Assembly (NCBI GenBank): GCA_014898415.1
Contig: RCTD01000001.1
Coordinates: 1,240,001 to 1,304,000 of the forward strand
Reading direction: 5' to 3'
DNA length: 64,000 bases
Source of the DNA: Stromatinia cepivora
Taxonomy: Eukaryota > Ascomycota > Leotiomycetes > Helotiales > Sclerotiniaceae
Shown piece by piece: positions 36,359 through 48,490 of this stretch. Position numbers and translations under genes: made by a program. The notes beneath the pieces are model-generated. The model was given only the letters and a program-made list of their open reading frames with translations. It made no database searches and was not told the DNA's origin. Numbering within the stretch: position 1 is the first letter of the stretch; every line of letters begins with the position of its first letter.

Positions 36359-36927
36359 TATTACAGGAACTATCTTTAGGGTTACATAGAAATAACTAAA
36401 GATCTCTCGAAATAATTTAGATTAAACTTCAAATAGGAATTCAATAAAATTAATAATTAATTGCAATTCTTATAACTATAATAATAAAACTAATAATTAT
36501 TCTTAAATACGAAATTCTATATTATAATGAAATCTATTCCTTATATAGACCTTCATTTCACTTGAATAATTAGAACAATTAATTGCTTTTGGAACACTAT
36601 CATTTTTGAATTGTTTATCACAAAATATTAATCCCATAACTACCAGTATCCTAATTTATCTTTTGTTTTGGAATTAATCCCTTAAAAGATTATTAATCCT
36701 AATAAAGCCTTTCTTGCTTACTATATTCTATTTTTCCTAGGATCTATTATCCCAAAAACTATATCCTATAATTTAGGGTATCCTATAACTAATATTATAT
36801 ATATACCTAAAGCTCTTTTAGGTACTTAATGTCCCCCGATATACTATAACTGAATCATCGAGGCCTATAATACCATTATAGCCTATACATTGGTGATTCT
36901 ATAGCCTATTACTAATCCGTTGTAATA
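36359..36927 (-). repeat. Right (5') LTR of element C, 569 bp
   Basis: Starts TATTACAGGAAC and ends CCGTTGTAATA. Against the left LTR it has lost G residues to A but kept C residues, for example CTCTCG where the left LTR has CTTTCG. It is followed by ATATA, the target duplication. Confidence 0.92.
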
Positions 36928-37259
36928 ATATAAAATACTTTAAATATCAATTATTAGATTCTTTTTCGAAGTATTTGATATTGTGTTTCGATATTAAATC
37001 TGAAGGTTTCTGATTGATATAAGAACGTTTAGTATTGTTAGATATCAGAGATATACTTTAGAAATATGAAAAGGAATTTCTTTTTGTATTATTGTAGAAC
37101 CGAGAAACAGTATTAGCTTTTGATTGAATTGAAATCGGTAATATCAAATCTTCAATTGTTCTGTTATAAATTATTAAGATAATATTATATAAAATCTGAT
37201 AAACTCTTGATTTTGTATTCCCTAAAGTCTTTTTATTAATAATTATCGAAATAATAAAA

Positions 37260-38530
37260 AACTATATTAAACAAGATATATTAAAAGAAGGAGAAGGATT
37301 ATACCGAAATCCTTGGTATCTAATTAAGAAGAGTAAAGTTGATAAATATTGTATCGTTATTACAATGACAAAAACAAATGTTGTAATTTTGCGAGATATA
37401 AATATACTTCCAAATTTAAAGGAATTTGTTGAATAAATGATTAGATACTTATTAATATTTTTGATTAACTTTTTTTTTGAATATGATTAAATACTTTTAG
37501 ATAAAAAAAATAGAGATATTATTATTATTATAATCCTTTTTAATCTGATAAAGTTTATTATTCTATTATAAAAGATTATTAATTCGGTTGTTCAATTTGT
37601 AAAGATTGTATCAAAGATATTATGGGATATTATATCTAATATTATTATACTTTATTTGAACAATATTGAAGTTAAGGGTTCTAGAATTCGATATAATAAA
37701 ATTGAAATTGAATTTGAATTGAAGAAGTTCGTTATTGAGTATCTAAAAAATCTGGATGTTATAATAAAACATATTGAATATACAGAATATATTATCGATA
37801 TCAAATCCAAATAATGTTACGATGGAATCCGAATTGTAGGTTATTATATCAATTCGGAAAGAAGAAATCCTGATATTATTAAAATCATTAAAATATTTGA
37901 ATGGTTATTTTGTTCGAATAATTATAAGATTAGAATATTCTTTGGGGTATATATTTTCTATCGATTTTGAATAAAGAATTTCGTTATTATTATAGAATCT
38001 CTTTATGCATTATTGAAGAAAGATATAGAATTCATTTGAATTGTTAATCATAATATTATAATAATTTTGCTGAAAAACAAATTAATTTCGGTTCCAATCC
38101 TTCTTCTATTGATTTACTTATCTAAAGCCAGAATTATTATATTCGCTATCGATATTAGTTTAATAGGATAAGGAATTATTTTGAGTTAAATATATAATAA
38201 TAAATCTCGCATTGTTGTTAGATATGAGAATAATATATGGAATTATATCGAATGGAATTATGATATTATTAAGAAAGAATACAGAGGAGTATTTAAAGTT
38301 TTGTAAAAATGTAAAAAGGACTTTTATAGTATTCATTTTCTTCTAGAAATTGATATAAATGTATTTATAATTTAACTAAATAGAACAATTATAGATCTAT
38401 TTAATGCTTTGATTATAAGATAGATTGTTTAGATTAAACTTTTCGATTTTGATGTTAAATATATTCCTGGAAATAAAAATACTATTGTAAATGCTTTGTT
38501 ACAATAATTGCGAATTGCTTCAGACGATAT
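37260..38530 (+). pseudogene. Reverse transcriptase and RNase H remnant of element B
   Basis: On the plus strand: GEGLYRNPWYLIKKSKVDKY, then TKTNVVILRDINILPNLKEF, then ILYLNNIEVKG with YLNN at 37653-37664, then RIVGYYINSERRNPDIIKII. Farther on, a decayed RNase H block runs to FDFDVKYIPGNKNT. In active relatives the palm motif is FLDD(I)GVKG; here both Asp codons read AAC and AAT. The order matches fungal Gypsy pol and continues from the protease at 29.5 kb once element C is removed. Confidence 0.82.
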
Positions 38531-38879
38531 TAATAAGGAATATAAAGAAGATATTGATAATTCGATTATTATAGATCTGAATTTGTTATAAATAGATTTA
38601 GTGGTAAATATAAATGGTTCCAAAATTTTAAGATTGTTTCAAATTTTGGAAGATGGAAATGAAAGAATACAAATAATCGTTTAATATATTATTACATTAC
38701 GGAAATCTAAAAATATATCAATAAAGGATTGATAAATTTTCAAAAAGGAAGTTTTCAACTTTTGTATAAGGGATCGTTATTTATTCAGAATCCGGGAAGA
38801 CGGATTATTTTTCGTTTATATAATAACAAACAACAATCTAATCGAAAAAGCAAAAATTATAATTCGAATATATAAAGAA

Positions 38880-39960
38880 CTAGATTACAAAGATTTAGAG
38901 TTATTATATATTAAAGTATACAATTGTTATTAATGGAATAGGATATATAAAGATATAAAAAATTGAATAACTTCTTGTTTTGTTTATTAGTTCAAATTGT
39001 TCAAACAAACAAATAAATTAATAATTGCTATTTGAACTTCGGATATTTGATATAAAGTTGATATAAATATTACAAAAATATCTGATGATTATGAATTCAA
39101 ATGCTTTGTTATTCTATAAGAAGATTTGAATAATTAAATAAAAGCTAAAGCCTTGTAGAATATTATTTTGAAAGCGATTATCAAATTCCTTTATAAAGTA
39201 GTTTATCGTTATAGTTTCTTTGGAGAAATTATTATAAATAAAGAGTCTGAGAATAAAGGTACTGTATTTGCTTATTGCGAAAATTATAGAATCGATAAAA
39301 TCAAGATATCAATTTATCACCTATAAATCAATGGAATAATAGAAAAAAATTATCATTTTATTGCAGAAGTATTTTCCTATTTATTACAAAAAGGGTATAA
39401 ATAATTTGAATAATTGGAAATAGTATTATTCATTGATTATATTTCAATTCATAAATCGATAAATAAAACATTGTTTGAATTAATCTATAAGCGGAAAGCT
39501 GTATTGCTTTTTGAAATTATATATACGATTTGGAGGATCCTTGATTAAGAAAGTATACGAATCCGGAAAGATTTATTGGTCATTAAAGTATAACAATTAA
39601 AAATGCTAAATAAAGATATTAAAGAAGTAATTCTTCGTAAATAGTATTATAAAGAAGATAATAAACTTTGATATAATCTTGATCACAAAATATTGAATAA
39701 GAATATTCGAATTGAAGATATAATTTTATATTACGATTTCTGATCAAAAATCGATATATCTTGCAATATAAAACTTGCCTTTAAATAATATAGATCTTAT
39801 AAAATAATAAAGAAGTTGAAGAGTCTTTTTATATACATCTTTGAAGAAATAAATAATATCCTGTTTAATAGAATCTATACAAACATCCGTTTCAAGAAAT
39901 ATATTTTGTATTCAGATTTCTTTATAAATAACAATTTTAAAGATTTATATAAATAAATAA
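38880..39960 (+). pseudogene. Integrase remnant of element B
   Basis: The decayed plus-strand frame has INGIIEKNYHFIAEVFSYLL around 39330 (active form NG..ERGH..I...L), then IDYISIHKSINKTLFELIYK (R.TV..STG.SP..L.YG), then WRILD near 39530 and an integrase tail. Several stops interrupt it. Boundaries are approximate. Confidence 0.7.
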
Positions 39961-40624
39961 ATCAAAAGAATTGAATTTCTAAATATCTATAACCTTCTAA
40001 ACAAAAGATGATAAATAATTAAAAACTATTCTTTATTCAATTATAAGACAATATAAAACCAAAAGGAAGAAAGCAAATATAATAAACCAAAAAGGAATTA
40101 TTATTACAAACTTCTGATTGCTAATTAAGAAGCTCGATAATGAAAACCTTATAATCCTTGAAAAAAGAAAAGTATTTGAATTCTTTTTGAAAAAACTTAT
40201 TATATTATCGACCTCGTTTTTGAACAATTTATAAACAATTCCTGAATAGTATTTGAAAAATTCAATATTTTCTCTTTAAATCTATTCTTTCTAATAATTT
40301 GATTTGAAATTATTAATTCTTTATTTGTATTCATTTTACTATTCATATAAGCTTTCATTTAAGTTTTGATATAATATCTGGAAAAGGATCTAGTCAGATT
40401 ATGGCCTTCTGCTCTGATTGCTCGAAGCCAACGATAATGAATTCGAGCTCTGGTATAAGGACCAATGAGAACCTGGAGTCTACTGTTTTTTTAAGATGGT
40501 CTTAAAAATTGCTCACCACCCTAGTTTGCTGATACTTTAATTGGCTTTCCTTAATCTAATTGTTTTTTGATTTCTTTAGTTTTTACCTTTTATAATTATT
40601 CTGAAGCCAAATAGAATATATATT

Positions 40625-40640
40625 CTGGGGAGGGGAAGGG
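40625..40640 (+). other. Polypurine tract of element B
   Basis: TGGGGAGGGGAAGGG lies immediately before the right LTR, which begins TATAAG (TGTGAG in the partner). Its position and purine content fit the plus-strand primer of a plus-oriented LTR element, which fixes the orientation of element B. It is strikingly GC-rich in this surrounding because runs of G with no C on the strand are poor RIP targets. Confidence 0.7.
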
Positions 40641-40932
40641 TATAAGAAAGTTGGGATATTAAAATTTAATATATAATTAATTCGTAATCATATAATTATA
40701 TAATTCTTTGTAATTAAATATAAAAGAAGACTCTGTTCCTCTTTCCTTGAAAAAAATCAATCATTTTTCTATTAATCTTTTTGTACTTCATTTATACACA
40801 ATTTAAACCATTATCTAAATCTACTAGTTTTATTATTTGAAGTCTTTACAATATAATCTGATCAATTTCAATTCCCATTTCCCTTTGCAGTGTGCTATCG
40901 GGACGCATATATCTCGATCTACCTCTTTCACA
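40641..40932 (+). repeat. 3' LTR of element B (292 bp)
   Basis: Same length as the 5' LTR. The inner end is AT-converted, and the outer 60 bp (GTGTGCTATCGGGACGCATA onward) is clean and ends CTCTTTCACA. It abuts a piece of the element-A-type LTR. Confidence 0.88.
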
Positions 40933-41034
40933 ATATCTAATCGCTTCTTATAAGCCATAATTCTTCAATTGTAGATTCTAAGAAACATAATTGACCCTGT
41001 TTATTCAGCTCTACTACGGCTCTTGTGCGTCACA
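40933..41034 (-). repeat. Fragment (102 bp) of an element-A-family LTR
   Basis: The reverse complement matches the first ~102 bp of the LTR at 18077: GGCTCTTGTGCGTCACA at its right end is the complement of the TGTGACGCACAAGAGCC start. Its other end is cut exactly where the 292-bp LTR of element B ends, so B (or its LTR) inserted into or recombined with an A-type LTR. The rest of that A-type LTR is not found on the left side of element B. Confidence 0.85.
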
Positions 41035-44000
41035 CTTATATATTCAAGGAATTTCTATATAATAAATATCAGGATCTAAAATAGAAATAATATTTAATAT
41101 TATTATAATTATTATATAATAATAATATATTATCTGAAGATAAAAAATTATCGAATAAAAAGAAATCTATTTATAATAAAGGATTATTAAATAAATCATT
41201 TGATAATAAGAAATCTTTAAATAATAATAAATGTTTTGAAAATGATTATAAAATAGATCATATAGATCAAAATGATATTTATATATATTTTTATAAATAT
41301 AATGAAAAAGGAAAAGATTTAATCAATATTAAAGAAAACAATGGTTTAGGAAATTATAAGGATAAATTATTTGATTATATATAAAGCGATAATATTGATC
41401 ATAATTTCAGAAATTTCGAGAAACTTTATAATAATATTAATTAAAATGATAATTTTGATTATAAGTATATTATCTTTTTTAATTATTATAAAAGAATTAA
41501 TATTTATTTAAATCTTTATATAAAAATGTTTTTTATAATATTAAAAAAAAGACTTTTATATTTTATTATTCGAATCTTAATTATATTTCCAATATAATAA
41601 AAAGTATTTATGAAATAATGAAAATATTTTTCGAAGAAGAAAGGTATTAATATAAATTTATAGAAAAATAGGATTATATAATATTCAAAACAATTATTAT
41701 ATAGAATCCTAAAAAGTCGATATCAAAATATTTGGATATTATAATTATTAAATTTCGATATCTTTAAAAAAATCTATGAAAAGAATTTTAAATAATTATA
41801 TATATTCAAAGAAAGATTTTTAATATATATAATTATATATTAATATATAATTAAGTATATTATCGATCTTCAAAATCTGTAATTGGATTTATCGAAAATT
41901 TATAAGATTCTATTTTTAAATATAAAAAATTATATTTAAATGAAAACAAAATATTTTATATAAATCAAATATATAATCAAAAAAACTCTAAATATAATTA
42001 TAAATACAAATTCAATCAATGATTTTTTATTCGATTAAAAGAAATTAAGAGATATTTTATTTATAAGAAAAAAGATTATTAATTAAACAAATATATAGAA
42101 ATTGAATAAATTGAATTGAAATACAAATATAAGGAATTATTCAAAAGTAATAATAAAAACTTTGGATTATATTTCGAATAATATATTATCAAATACAAAA
42201 GAATTTCATTAAATATAAATATTAATAAAGAATTTGTAATATATATTTAAAACAATTTAAAAGAAGATATAAAGGACAATAATTCAAAGTATATTTGGAT
42301 TTTATTCTATAGATTAATTAATAGAAAAAAAATTATAATGAATTTATTCGATAAAGCAATAATATATACTTTAATTGATTTTACCAATAAATCAATCAAT
42401 AAAACCGAAGAATATAAAGCTTTTTTTTGAAATACAATGATAAAAAATTTCAGAGTATTATTATTGATATAGGAATATCCCAATAATTTATAATAGAATT
42501 CAAATAATATTAAATATATCAAAAGGATATCAAAAATACTAAATTGAATATAAATAAAATAGGAATCGCAAAAATGATATTCGGAATTAGAAAAACCGAA
42601 TCAATTAAATCAATTCAATTGAATTTATCTTTAGGATCTATCGAATTCTATATTATAAAATCAGAAATATCATTCTTATTCTTATTACAGAATATAAACC
42701 AATTCAAAATATATTATAATAATATCATCAATATATTTGTATCATTAATTATAAACCATTTTTGTATTTGTAAATTCAAATATATAATATTATTTTGGAA
42801 TATAAAAATCCAATAATTTATATAAATATTCATCGATATAAATAATTATTATTTAATCGAATCGAAAATACAAAGATTATATTATTGTTTTGATTACCCT
42901 TTTGTAAATAGATTCTATTGAATTCTTCGATATATAAATTATACAAATATTATTCAAAAAGATTTCAAAAGATTCACGAAATTTTATGAATGTTATCAAA
43001 AATATAGAAAATCCCCAAATAAATTCAAATTCAATTTTTGCAATAATATCGAATTTAATTATTCGATTATAATCGATATTATATATATTAATAATAAATC
43101 AATATTATATATTATTGATAAAGAAATTAAATTTTAAATAATATAATAATTCAATAATATCAATATGAAATATATATAAAATAAATTGAGAATATACTAA
43201 ATGGATATATATTTAAGTTTATCAAATTATATTATTTATAATATTAGGAAGAACTTTATAAATAAAGAATTCAAATAATATATCAAAATGATAGTAATTA
43301 TTATAAAAAGTATATTTATCGAAATATATTAATTAATTAGAATAATCGAATATTATTATCAAATTATTCGATATGTATATAATATTATCGAAAAAGAATT
43401 TAAGGATATTAGAATAATAAAAGAATCAATATTACAAATAATAATGAAAATAATCAATAATATTATTGATTTTAATGGAATTATATTTATTTTTCTAATA
43501 TTCGAAATATATTTATAAATAAACGAACTCGATTTATTAATACTTAATATTCAACAACAATCTAATATAATTAAGAAAGCAAATAACAAAATCAAAAAAC
43601 TCTAAATTGAAAGATAAATAACAAATATATTAAATTAATATAATAATCCAAATACAATTCTAATTCATGAATTATTAATCAATTCAAAGATATGAATATA
43701 AAGAGAAAGAAACAATTAAATTATTAAATAGATAGAATTATTTATATTATTACAAATTGAAAGCGAAATCTATATAATTCAATTATCAAACAGATTTACA
43801 ATTTTTCGATTTATAATAATGAAACTTTATATAATCGAAACAATAATATCAATAGGATTTATTATACAAACAAAATCTATTATAATAAAACAAATCCTTT
43901 AAAAAATATTTTTAAAGAATCATAAAATCGTTTTCTAAAAGAAATTTAAAATTGTTTTAAAAAATACAGCAAAAACGAATCCTAATATCCTTCAAATAAT

Positions 44001-45900
44001 TATTCCATCAATAAAAATATCATATAATATAACAAATACAATACTAATCAAAATTATAATAATATACTTCATTAAAGATATAATAAAAATACTGAATATA
44101 ATTATCTATTTTTAAAACAATAAAGAAAAAAATATTATCAAAATCTTTAACAAAAATCTATTGATATTCGATATATCCCAAAATTTATCAATCTATAAAA
44201 AATCAAGAAAAAAGGAAATTAATAGTTTAATAGAAAACAGTATATTCGAAATTATATAATAGACAAATATATCAGAAAGTATACGAATATTCAAATCAAG
44301 ATTCGTCGATGAAATCAAAAACGAAAACATTGAAAAGGTATTTCCAAAATCGAGGTTTATAATTCAGATATAAAATAATACAGAAAAGAGAATAGTATTA
44401 ATATAATTATCTATAGTTCAATAAATAAATCAATATTTGATATTAAGTATTATAATTATTTTATAATCAATTATACAAACAATTTTATATATTAAGAATA
44501 TTATTCAAATCTATATATAAATAATATTCAATTTAATACAATTATTCTATATTCAATCATTCAAAGAAATAGAATTCCTGAAGAGAACACTATTAGGAAT
44601 AATCAAATTATTATATAATATATCAGAGGTTAGAAATTATTTATTTAGTATTTATTACAATCATTATCTTATTATATTTCAAATAATCTAATTAATCTAC
44701 AATCTTTGTTTAATATATACCAAACAGAAAAACAAAGTATTTGAATCAATAAAATTTTAAATAAATAATATAATCATTATAATTAACAAGGCATTTGCAA
44801 ATAAAAAACAAAAAGAATTCGAAAATGTAAAGTTTCTTGTAAAGGATCGAGAAACCTTATTACTCAAGAACCCCTTCAAATTCAACAGAACTATCATCAT
44901 TCAAACAAACAACGGTTTCATTTATATCAATCAGAAAAGGCAATATACAAATCTATAATTCGTTAAAATACAATTAATCGATATTTATAATATAAGGGGT
45001 AAAATTCGAAAAAGTATAATCTTAAAGGATTAATATATTATTCAATATGTAAAAGGTGTTTATATTTCGATAATATATTAATCAAAAGTATCATTCGCTT
45101 TTTCTTTTATTGTTCAGATTATTAACCTCAAAAAGGAAGATGCGAAATTAATGAATAAAATAATCCAATAACAAATGAACAATTCAATTAAAGAATTGAA
45201 ATTCGTATTATTCGATCTCGATTCGCTGAAACTAATAATATTCACAAATATATCATTCGTTAATAATCGAGATCTGTTCTTATAAATTAAATATATCATT
45301 GTATTAATGAATAAGAACAATAAAATGAATCTAATTTATTAATTATTTGTTAAATATAAAAGAATCATTAAAAATATATTAATATCGGAATTTTATAGTA
45401 TAATTTTAGGATTCGATATTAATATAATATTCAAAAATATTATTAGAAATATATTATCAAAGTAGAAAGTATTATTAATTATATATATAAATTCGAAATC
45501 GCTTTACAATTACTTTATGAAATTAGATTCAATATAAGAGAAAAGATTAATGATTGATTTAATGACTTTGCGGTAGTTATATAAACAAAAGGAAATAATA
45601 GAAATCAAATAAATTGATAAAGAATTTAATTCTATTGATGTAATAACAAAAGCAAAATCATATTAGGCTTTTAGAGATCTTATAAAAAGTAATATAATCA
45701 AGATTAAGATCATAGAATGGGTAAAGAAATTAAAATATAATAAAAAGAAAATAATATAAATACAGGAATCGAAGAACAAATATAAAATAAGAGTTATTAT
45801 AAATATATATTCAATCGTTGAATATATAATCATTTTATATATAGATTGATTTGAATAAAAGAACAAAATAAAAACTAGGATTGAAAAGAATACTCATTTA
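41035..45900 (+). mobile_element. Ty1/Copia element (D), plus strand, heavily RIP-decayed
   Basis: Readable parts are at the 3' side. Around 44810-45110 the plus strand has the RT-end block FxxLLKNPFKFNRTIIIQTN...LIYINQKRQYTNL and the RGKIRKSIILKD-type segment. Around 45108-45260 there is VQIINLKKEDAKLMNKIIQ-like sequence, then LKFVLFDLDSLKLIIFTN. At 45537-45576 EKRLMIDLMTLR is followed by DKEFNSIDVITKAKS and IIKIKIIEWVKK (about 45700). This is the RNase H tail of a Copia group common in ascomycetes. Gag and integrase should lie in 41.1-43.9 kb but are unreadable. LTRs could not be delimited. Confidence 0.72.
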
Positions 45901-45989
45901 TCAGGTATATATATTCCTAGAATATATAATACTTCGATTTTAAAAGAAATTACCAATATCGAAATATGAATTATATGTATAATAAGAAT

Positions 45990-46032
45990 AGTAAGAATGA
46001 TAAGAATGGTAAGGATGGTAAGGATGGTAAAG
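45990..46032 (+). repeat. 9-bp repeat (NATAAGAATGGTAAGGATGG-type)
   Basis: A few head-to-tail copies of AGTAAGAAT/GGTAAGGAT-like 9-mers at the end of the Copia remnant. They resemble the run at 13580-13662. They may be part of a 3' untranslated region. Confidence 0.55.
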
Positions 46033-46204
46033 ATTATATATACATTAATACTTATATTAATGCTTCGGTATACATTATTATATAGATCTTTACCCTTTAT
46101 AGATTCTAGCTCTCTAGACAAATCAAAATATATTAATAAAGAGTTCTATACGTTCATTGATAAGCTTCACCTCCCCGTATACAGTTGTCCCGACAATAAT
46201 ATAA

Positions 46205-46543
46205 TATCAAAAAGATATACAATACAATATCGATAATTTTACGAAAGATATACAATACAATATCGAATAATATTAGTTTTGATTGAATATTTCAATTTAA
46301 ATAATTTCACTTCAAAAGCTTTCGAAGACGAAAGCTTCGGAAAAAAGGGTTCTATTACAAATCTCAACTACAAAACAAAGGCTAACCGAAAGCAAACCGA
46401 ATTATATACTAATTTGAAGAGTTTTCATCTATATAAAAAGAGAATTCTTCAATACAATTAAAAAAAGTAATGAAAAGTCTTGATTCTAAACCCAAACCTA
46501 TTGTTATTCGAATATTAACCGATTCTTTACTGTGATTCTCACA
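46205..46543 (-). mobile_element. Inverted, truncated second copy of element E
   Basis: The reverse complement of 46543-46353 is a full LTR (TGTGATTCTCACA at its right edge is the complement of the E start; 191 bp). It is followed by the first ~150 bp of the E interior and two units related to the 45-bp minisatellite (GATATACAATACAATATCGAT). It is RIP-altered relative to the copy at 1999 but colinear. The rest of the interior and the second LTR are missing. Confidence 0.85.
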
Positions 46544-47340
46544 ATAATTAGATTCTTATTCTATTTTTTATTTTCTATTTATATTTTAACTTTGGGGTTG
46601 TAGTATAGCGCGGGAGGCGTAGTAGAGATTCATAAGATGTAAAAAAAGTAAGTACTATAAATAAATCAAATTAGAAAAATCATTAGGATATAATTATTTA
46701 TACGATCGTTATTTATTTATATATATAGTACTAAGTATAAAATCTACGCGAAACGTCTATTTTACACGCAAACTTACTTTATTCAATATGAAATATTAAA
46801 TCAAAATATCATTATTAATAATTCAAATTAAAATTTTCAATAAAGAATTATATTAATTTATAATAAAAATAGTTATAATATTTTTTAATTATTTTATTAA
46901 AGTATAATAAAAGACTTGATTTTCAAAAACTAAAAAATTTATAAAAATCGTTTAATTTTGATATGAAAATTAAATAAAAATATAATTTCAGTTTTAATCT
47001 ATTGTATAATAACGATGAAATTAATTAGAACTTTGAAATTTTAATATATTAAATTTAAAATAATAAATATTGAAATATAGAAATTTTAATATAAATTATC
47101 AAATATAATATAATTAATAATTAATTGAAATCAATATTTTTAAATCGTTATTTTTTATATAATTCTATATAAATCTTTTTGTAATCTTCAAAATTTCAAA
47201 ATATATTTTAGAAAATATAAATTAGCTAATGATAAATCATTTTTAAAGAATTTTATAAAAATATAATAAGTAATGAATTTATAATATTCAATTGAAATAA
47301 TTGAATAAATGTTGAAAACCGATTTCGCGTAAACTTTATT
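46544..47340. other. AT-rich end of the heterochromatic block, no gene seen
   Basis: Very AT-rich apart from GTATAGCGCGGGAGGCG near 46600 and short CGCGAAACG / TTCGCGTAAAC patches near 46748 and 47320. No transposon motif was recognised. Composition switches abruptly to ordinary at about 47340. Confidence 0.55.
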
Positions 47341-47931
47341 GAGGTTACTGTACTAGGTAATATTCGCGATGTAATGTTGGTATACTCGAGTAGGATGGTA
47401 TGGATTATATTTGTAGATGGATGGTTTGATGATTGTGATGTTCGGTAGATGTTTGTCGTCTTTGGAGGGATAGGGATAGGGATGAATGATTGATTGATGT
47501 AGGTGTTTAGTCAATAGGTGGGTATTCCATTCCATTTCGTGAGATTTATAAAAATAGTATCGCGATGGATATGTATGGAGCAAATACATGATCTGTTTCA
47601 TGCCATCAATTGGAAGGCTTAAAGAGAAATAATGCACATATCGATGGATTTTACTTCTTTTAATTGAGCATCTATAGCTACCTACTAGATGTTGATCTAG
47701 TGCCTAACCCGCTACTAAGTAGCCGATATAACATCTCATCAAATTTGATTCATGACGCTTCGTATTTATCTTCCCATCCTTTTTTGCAAAGGTATCAATT
47801 CATATCTCCAGCAAAAGTCGTGCCATGTTATGCCATGTCATATCATGCATGCAAATAATATCATTTCTTCATATCCCCTCCCATCCCATACCGTCCGTAC
47901 CAAACCATTCGCCAACTCCAATGTGAATACT

Positions 47932-48490
47932 CTAGTGAGCAGCCATGGGACCCATGCTATCGTTCTTGGGACCGGTCTTTTCCATTGCCTGTGAAGGATA
48001 TGTTAGCATTCGTATTTATGATATATGTGTGTGGAGAGAAAAGGAAAGAAGAAATAAACATACAGGACCGTGTTGCGCATCGCCCTTCTCAAGAATAACC
48101 TTGATAACCTCGTCATCGACCTTAGTTCCAAACTCATTCTCTAATTGAGATACTGAAGCTTCATCGAGATTTCCTTGAGCTCCATGCCTAGAAGAGTATA
48201 ATATTAGTTTGATGATCAATATAAGGAATCGAGTGGATTTGATGATTTTCAGTGTGGAAAAGAGTGGTGGTGTAATAGCTGAGATATACAGCATAGTGTA
48301 GGGCAATGACGGGAAGAACTTACTTGTGTGTAACGAAGACCTTGAAAAGCCCAACAACTTGTGCAAGAGGAATGCTCTTATCTCCCTTCCAGTTCTTAAG
48401 ATCTTCCTCGGAGTCAACGAAGACAATGAAGTCCTCATCAGTCTTGGTACCCTTGTAATGAATTTTGGTTTGGTTTCCTGATACCTTCAT
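47932..48490 (-). CDS. SBDS-domain protein, Rtc3/YHR087W-like, 115 aa
   Basis: Three exons: 48490-48324, 48187-48064, 47988-47932, with GT...AG introns and a continuous frame. The protein starts MKVSGNQTKIHYKGTKTDED, then FIVFVDSEEDLKNWKGDKSI, PLAQVVGLFKVFVTHKHGAQ, and ends MGPMAAH. This is the N-terminal SBDS/Sdo1 fold as a stand-alone domain. It is about the length of yeast Rtc3 (Hgi1), a stress-induced protein linked to RNA metabolism; full-length Sdo1 is more than twice as long, so this is not the ribosome-maturation factor itself. Its biochemical role is not settled in any species. A palindromic TGACGTCA site at 48743-48750 lies about 250 bp upstream of the ATG. Confidence 0.88.

Larger units (their letters stand above)
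30077..36927 (-). mobile_element. Ty3/Gypsy LTR retrotransposon (element C), 6.85 kb, nested in element B
   Basis: Two 569-bp LTRs (30077-30645 and 36359-36927) have a perfect ATATA duplication at 30072-30076 and 36928-36932. The RT remnant is on the minus strand, so the 5' LTR is the right one. Just inside the left LTR the minus strand reads TAAGAAGAGGATAA, a plausible polypurine tract next to the 3' LTR. The interior is extremely AT-rich, and gag, protease and integrase are not individually readable. It inserted between protease and RT of element B. Confidence 0.9.
25990..40932 (+). mobile_element. Ty3/Gypsy LTR retrotransposon (element B), about 8.1 kb, split by element C
   Basis: Two LTRs of exactly 292 bp (25990-26281 and 40641-40932) enclose plus-strand remains of protease (29170-29500), RT (37260-38000), RNase H (38140-38530) and integrase (to about 39900). 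A G-rich polypurine tract is immediately before the right LTR. Element C (30077-36927) sits inside, between protease and RT; removing it lets the pol frame run on. The 5-bp flanks do not agree (GATAT on the left, ATATC on the right), unlike the other elements here. Catalytic residues are lost to G-to-A changes, so the copy is dead. Confidence 0.85.

Noticed and set aside
45894..46236. Small plus- and minus-strand ORFs over the 9-bp repeat
   Set aside because: They overlap on opposite strands across a simple repeat at the end of a Copia remnant.
1..46600. Mitochondrial DNA or a nuclear mitochondrial insertion, given the extreme AT content
   Set aside because: Recognisable proteins are retrotransposon pol products; no mitochondrial gene was seen, and stops sit at RIP-type positions.
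1..46600. Centromere
   Set aside because: AT-rich nested retroelements are compatible with a centromere, but also with any RIPed heterochromatic island; nothing in the sequence decides.
47353..47900. Small ORFs at the start of the gene-bearing region
   Set aside because: They overlap in several frames and have no recognisable content or splice support.
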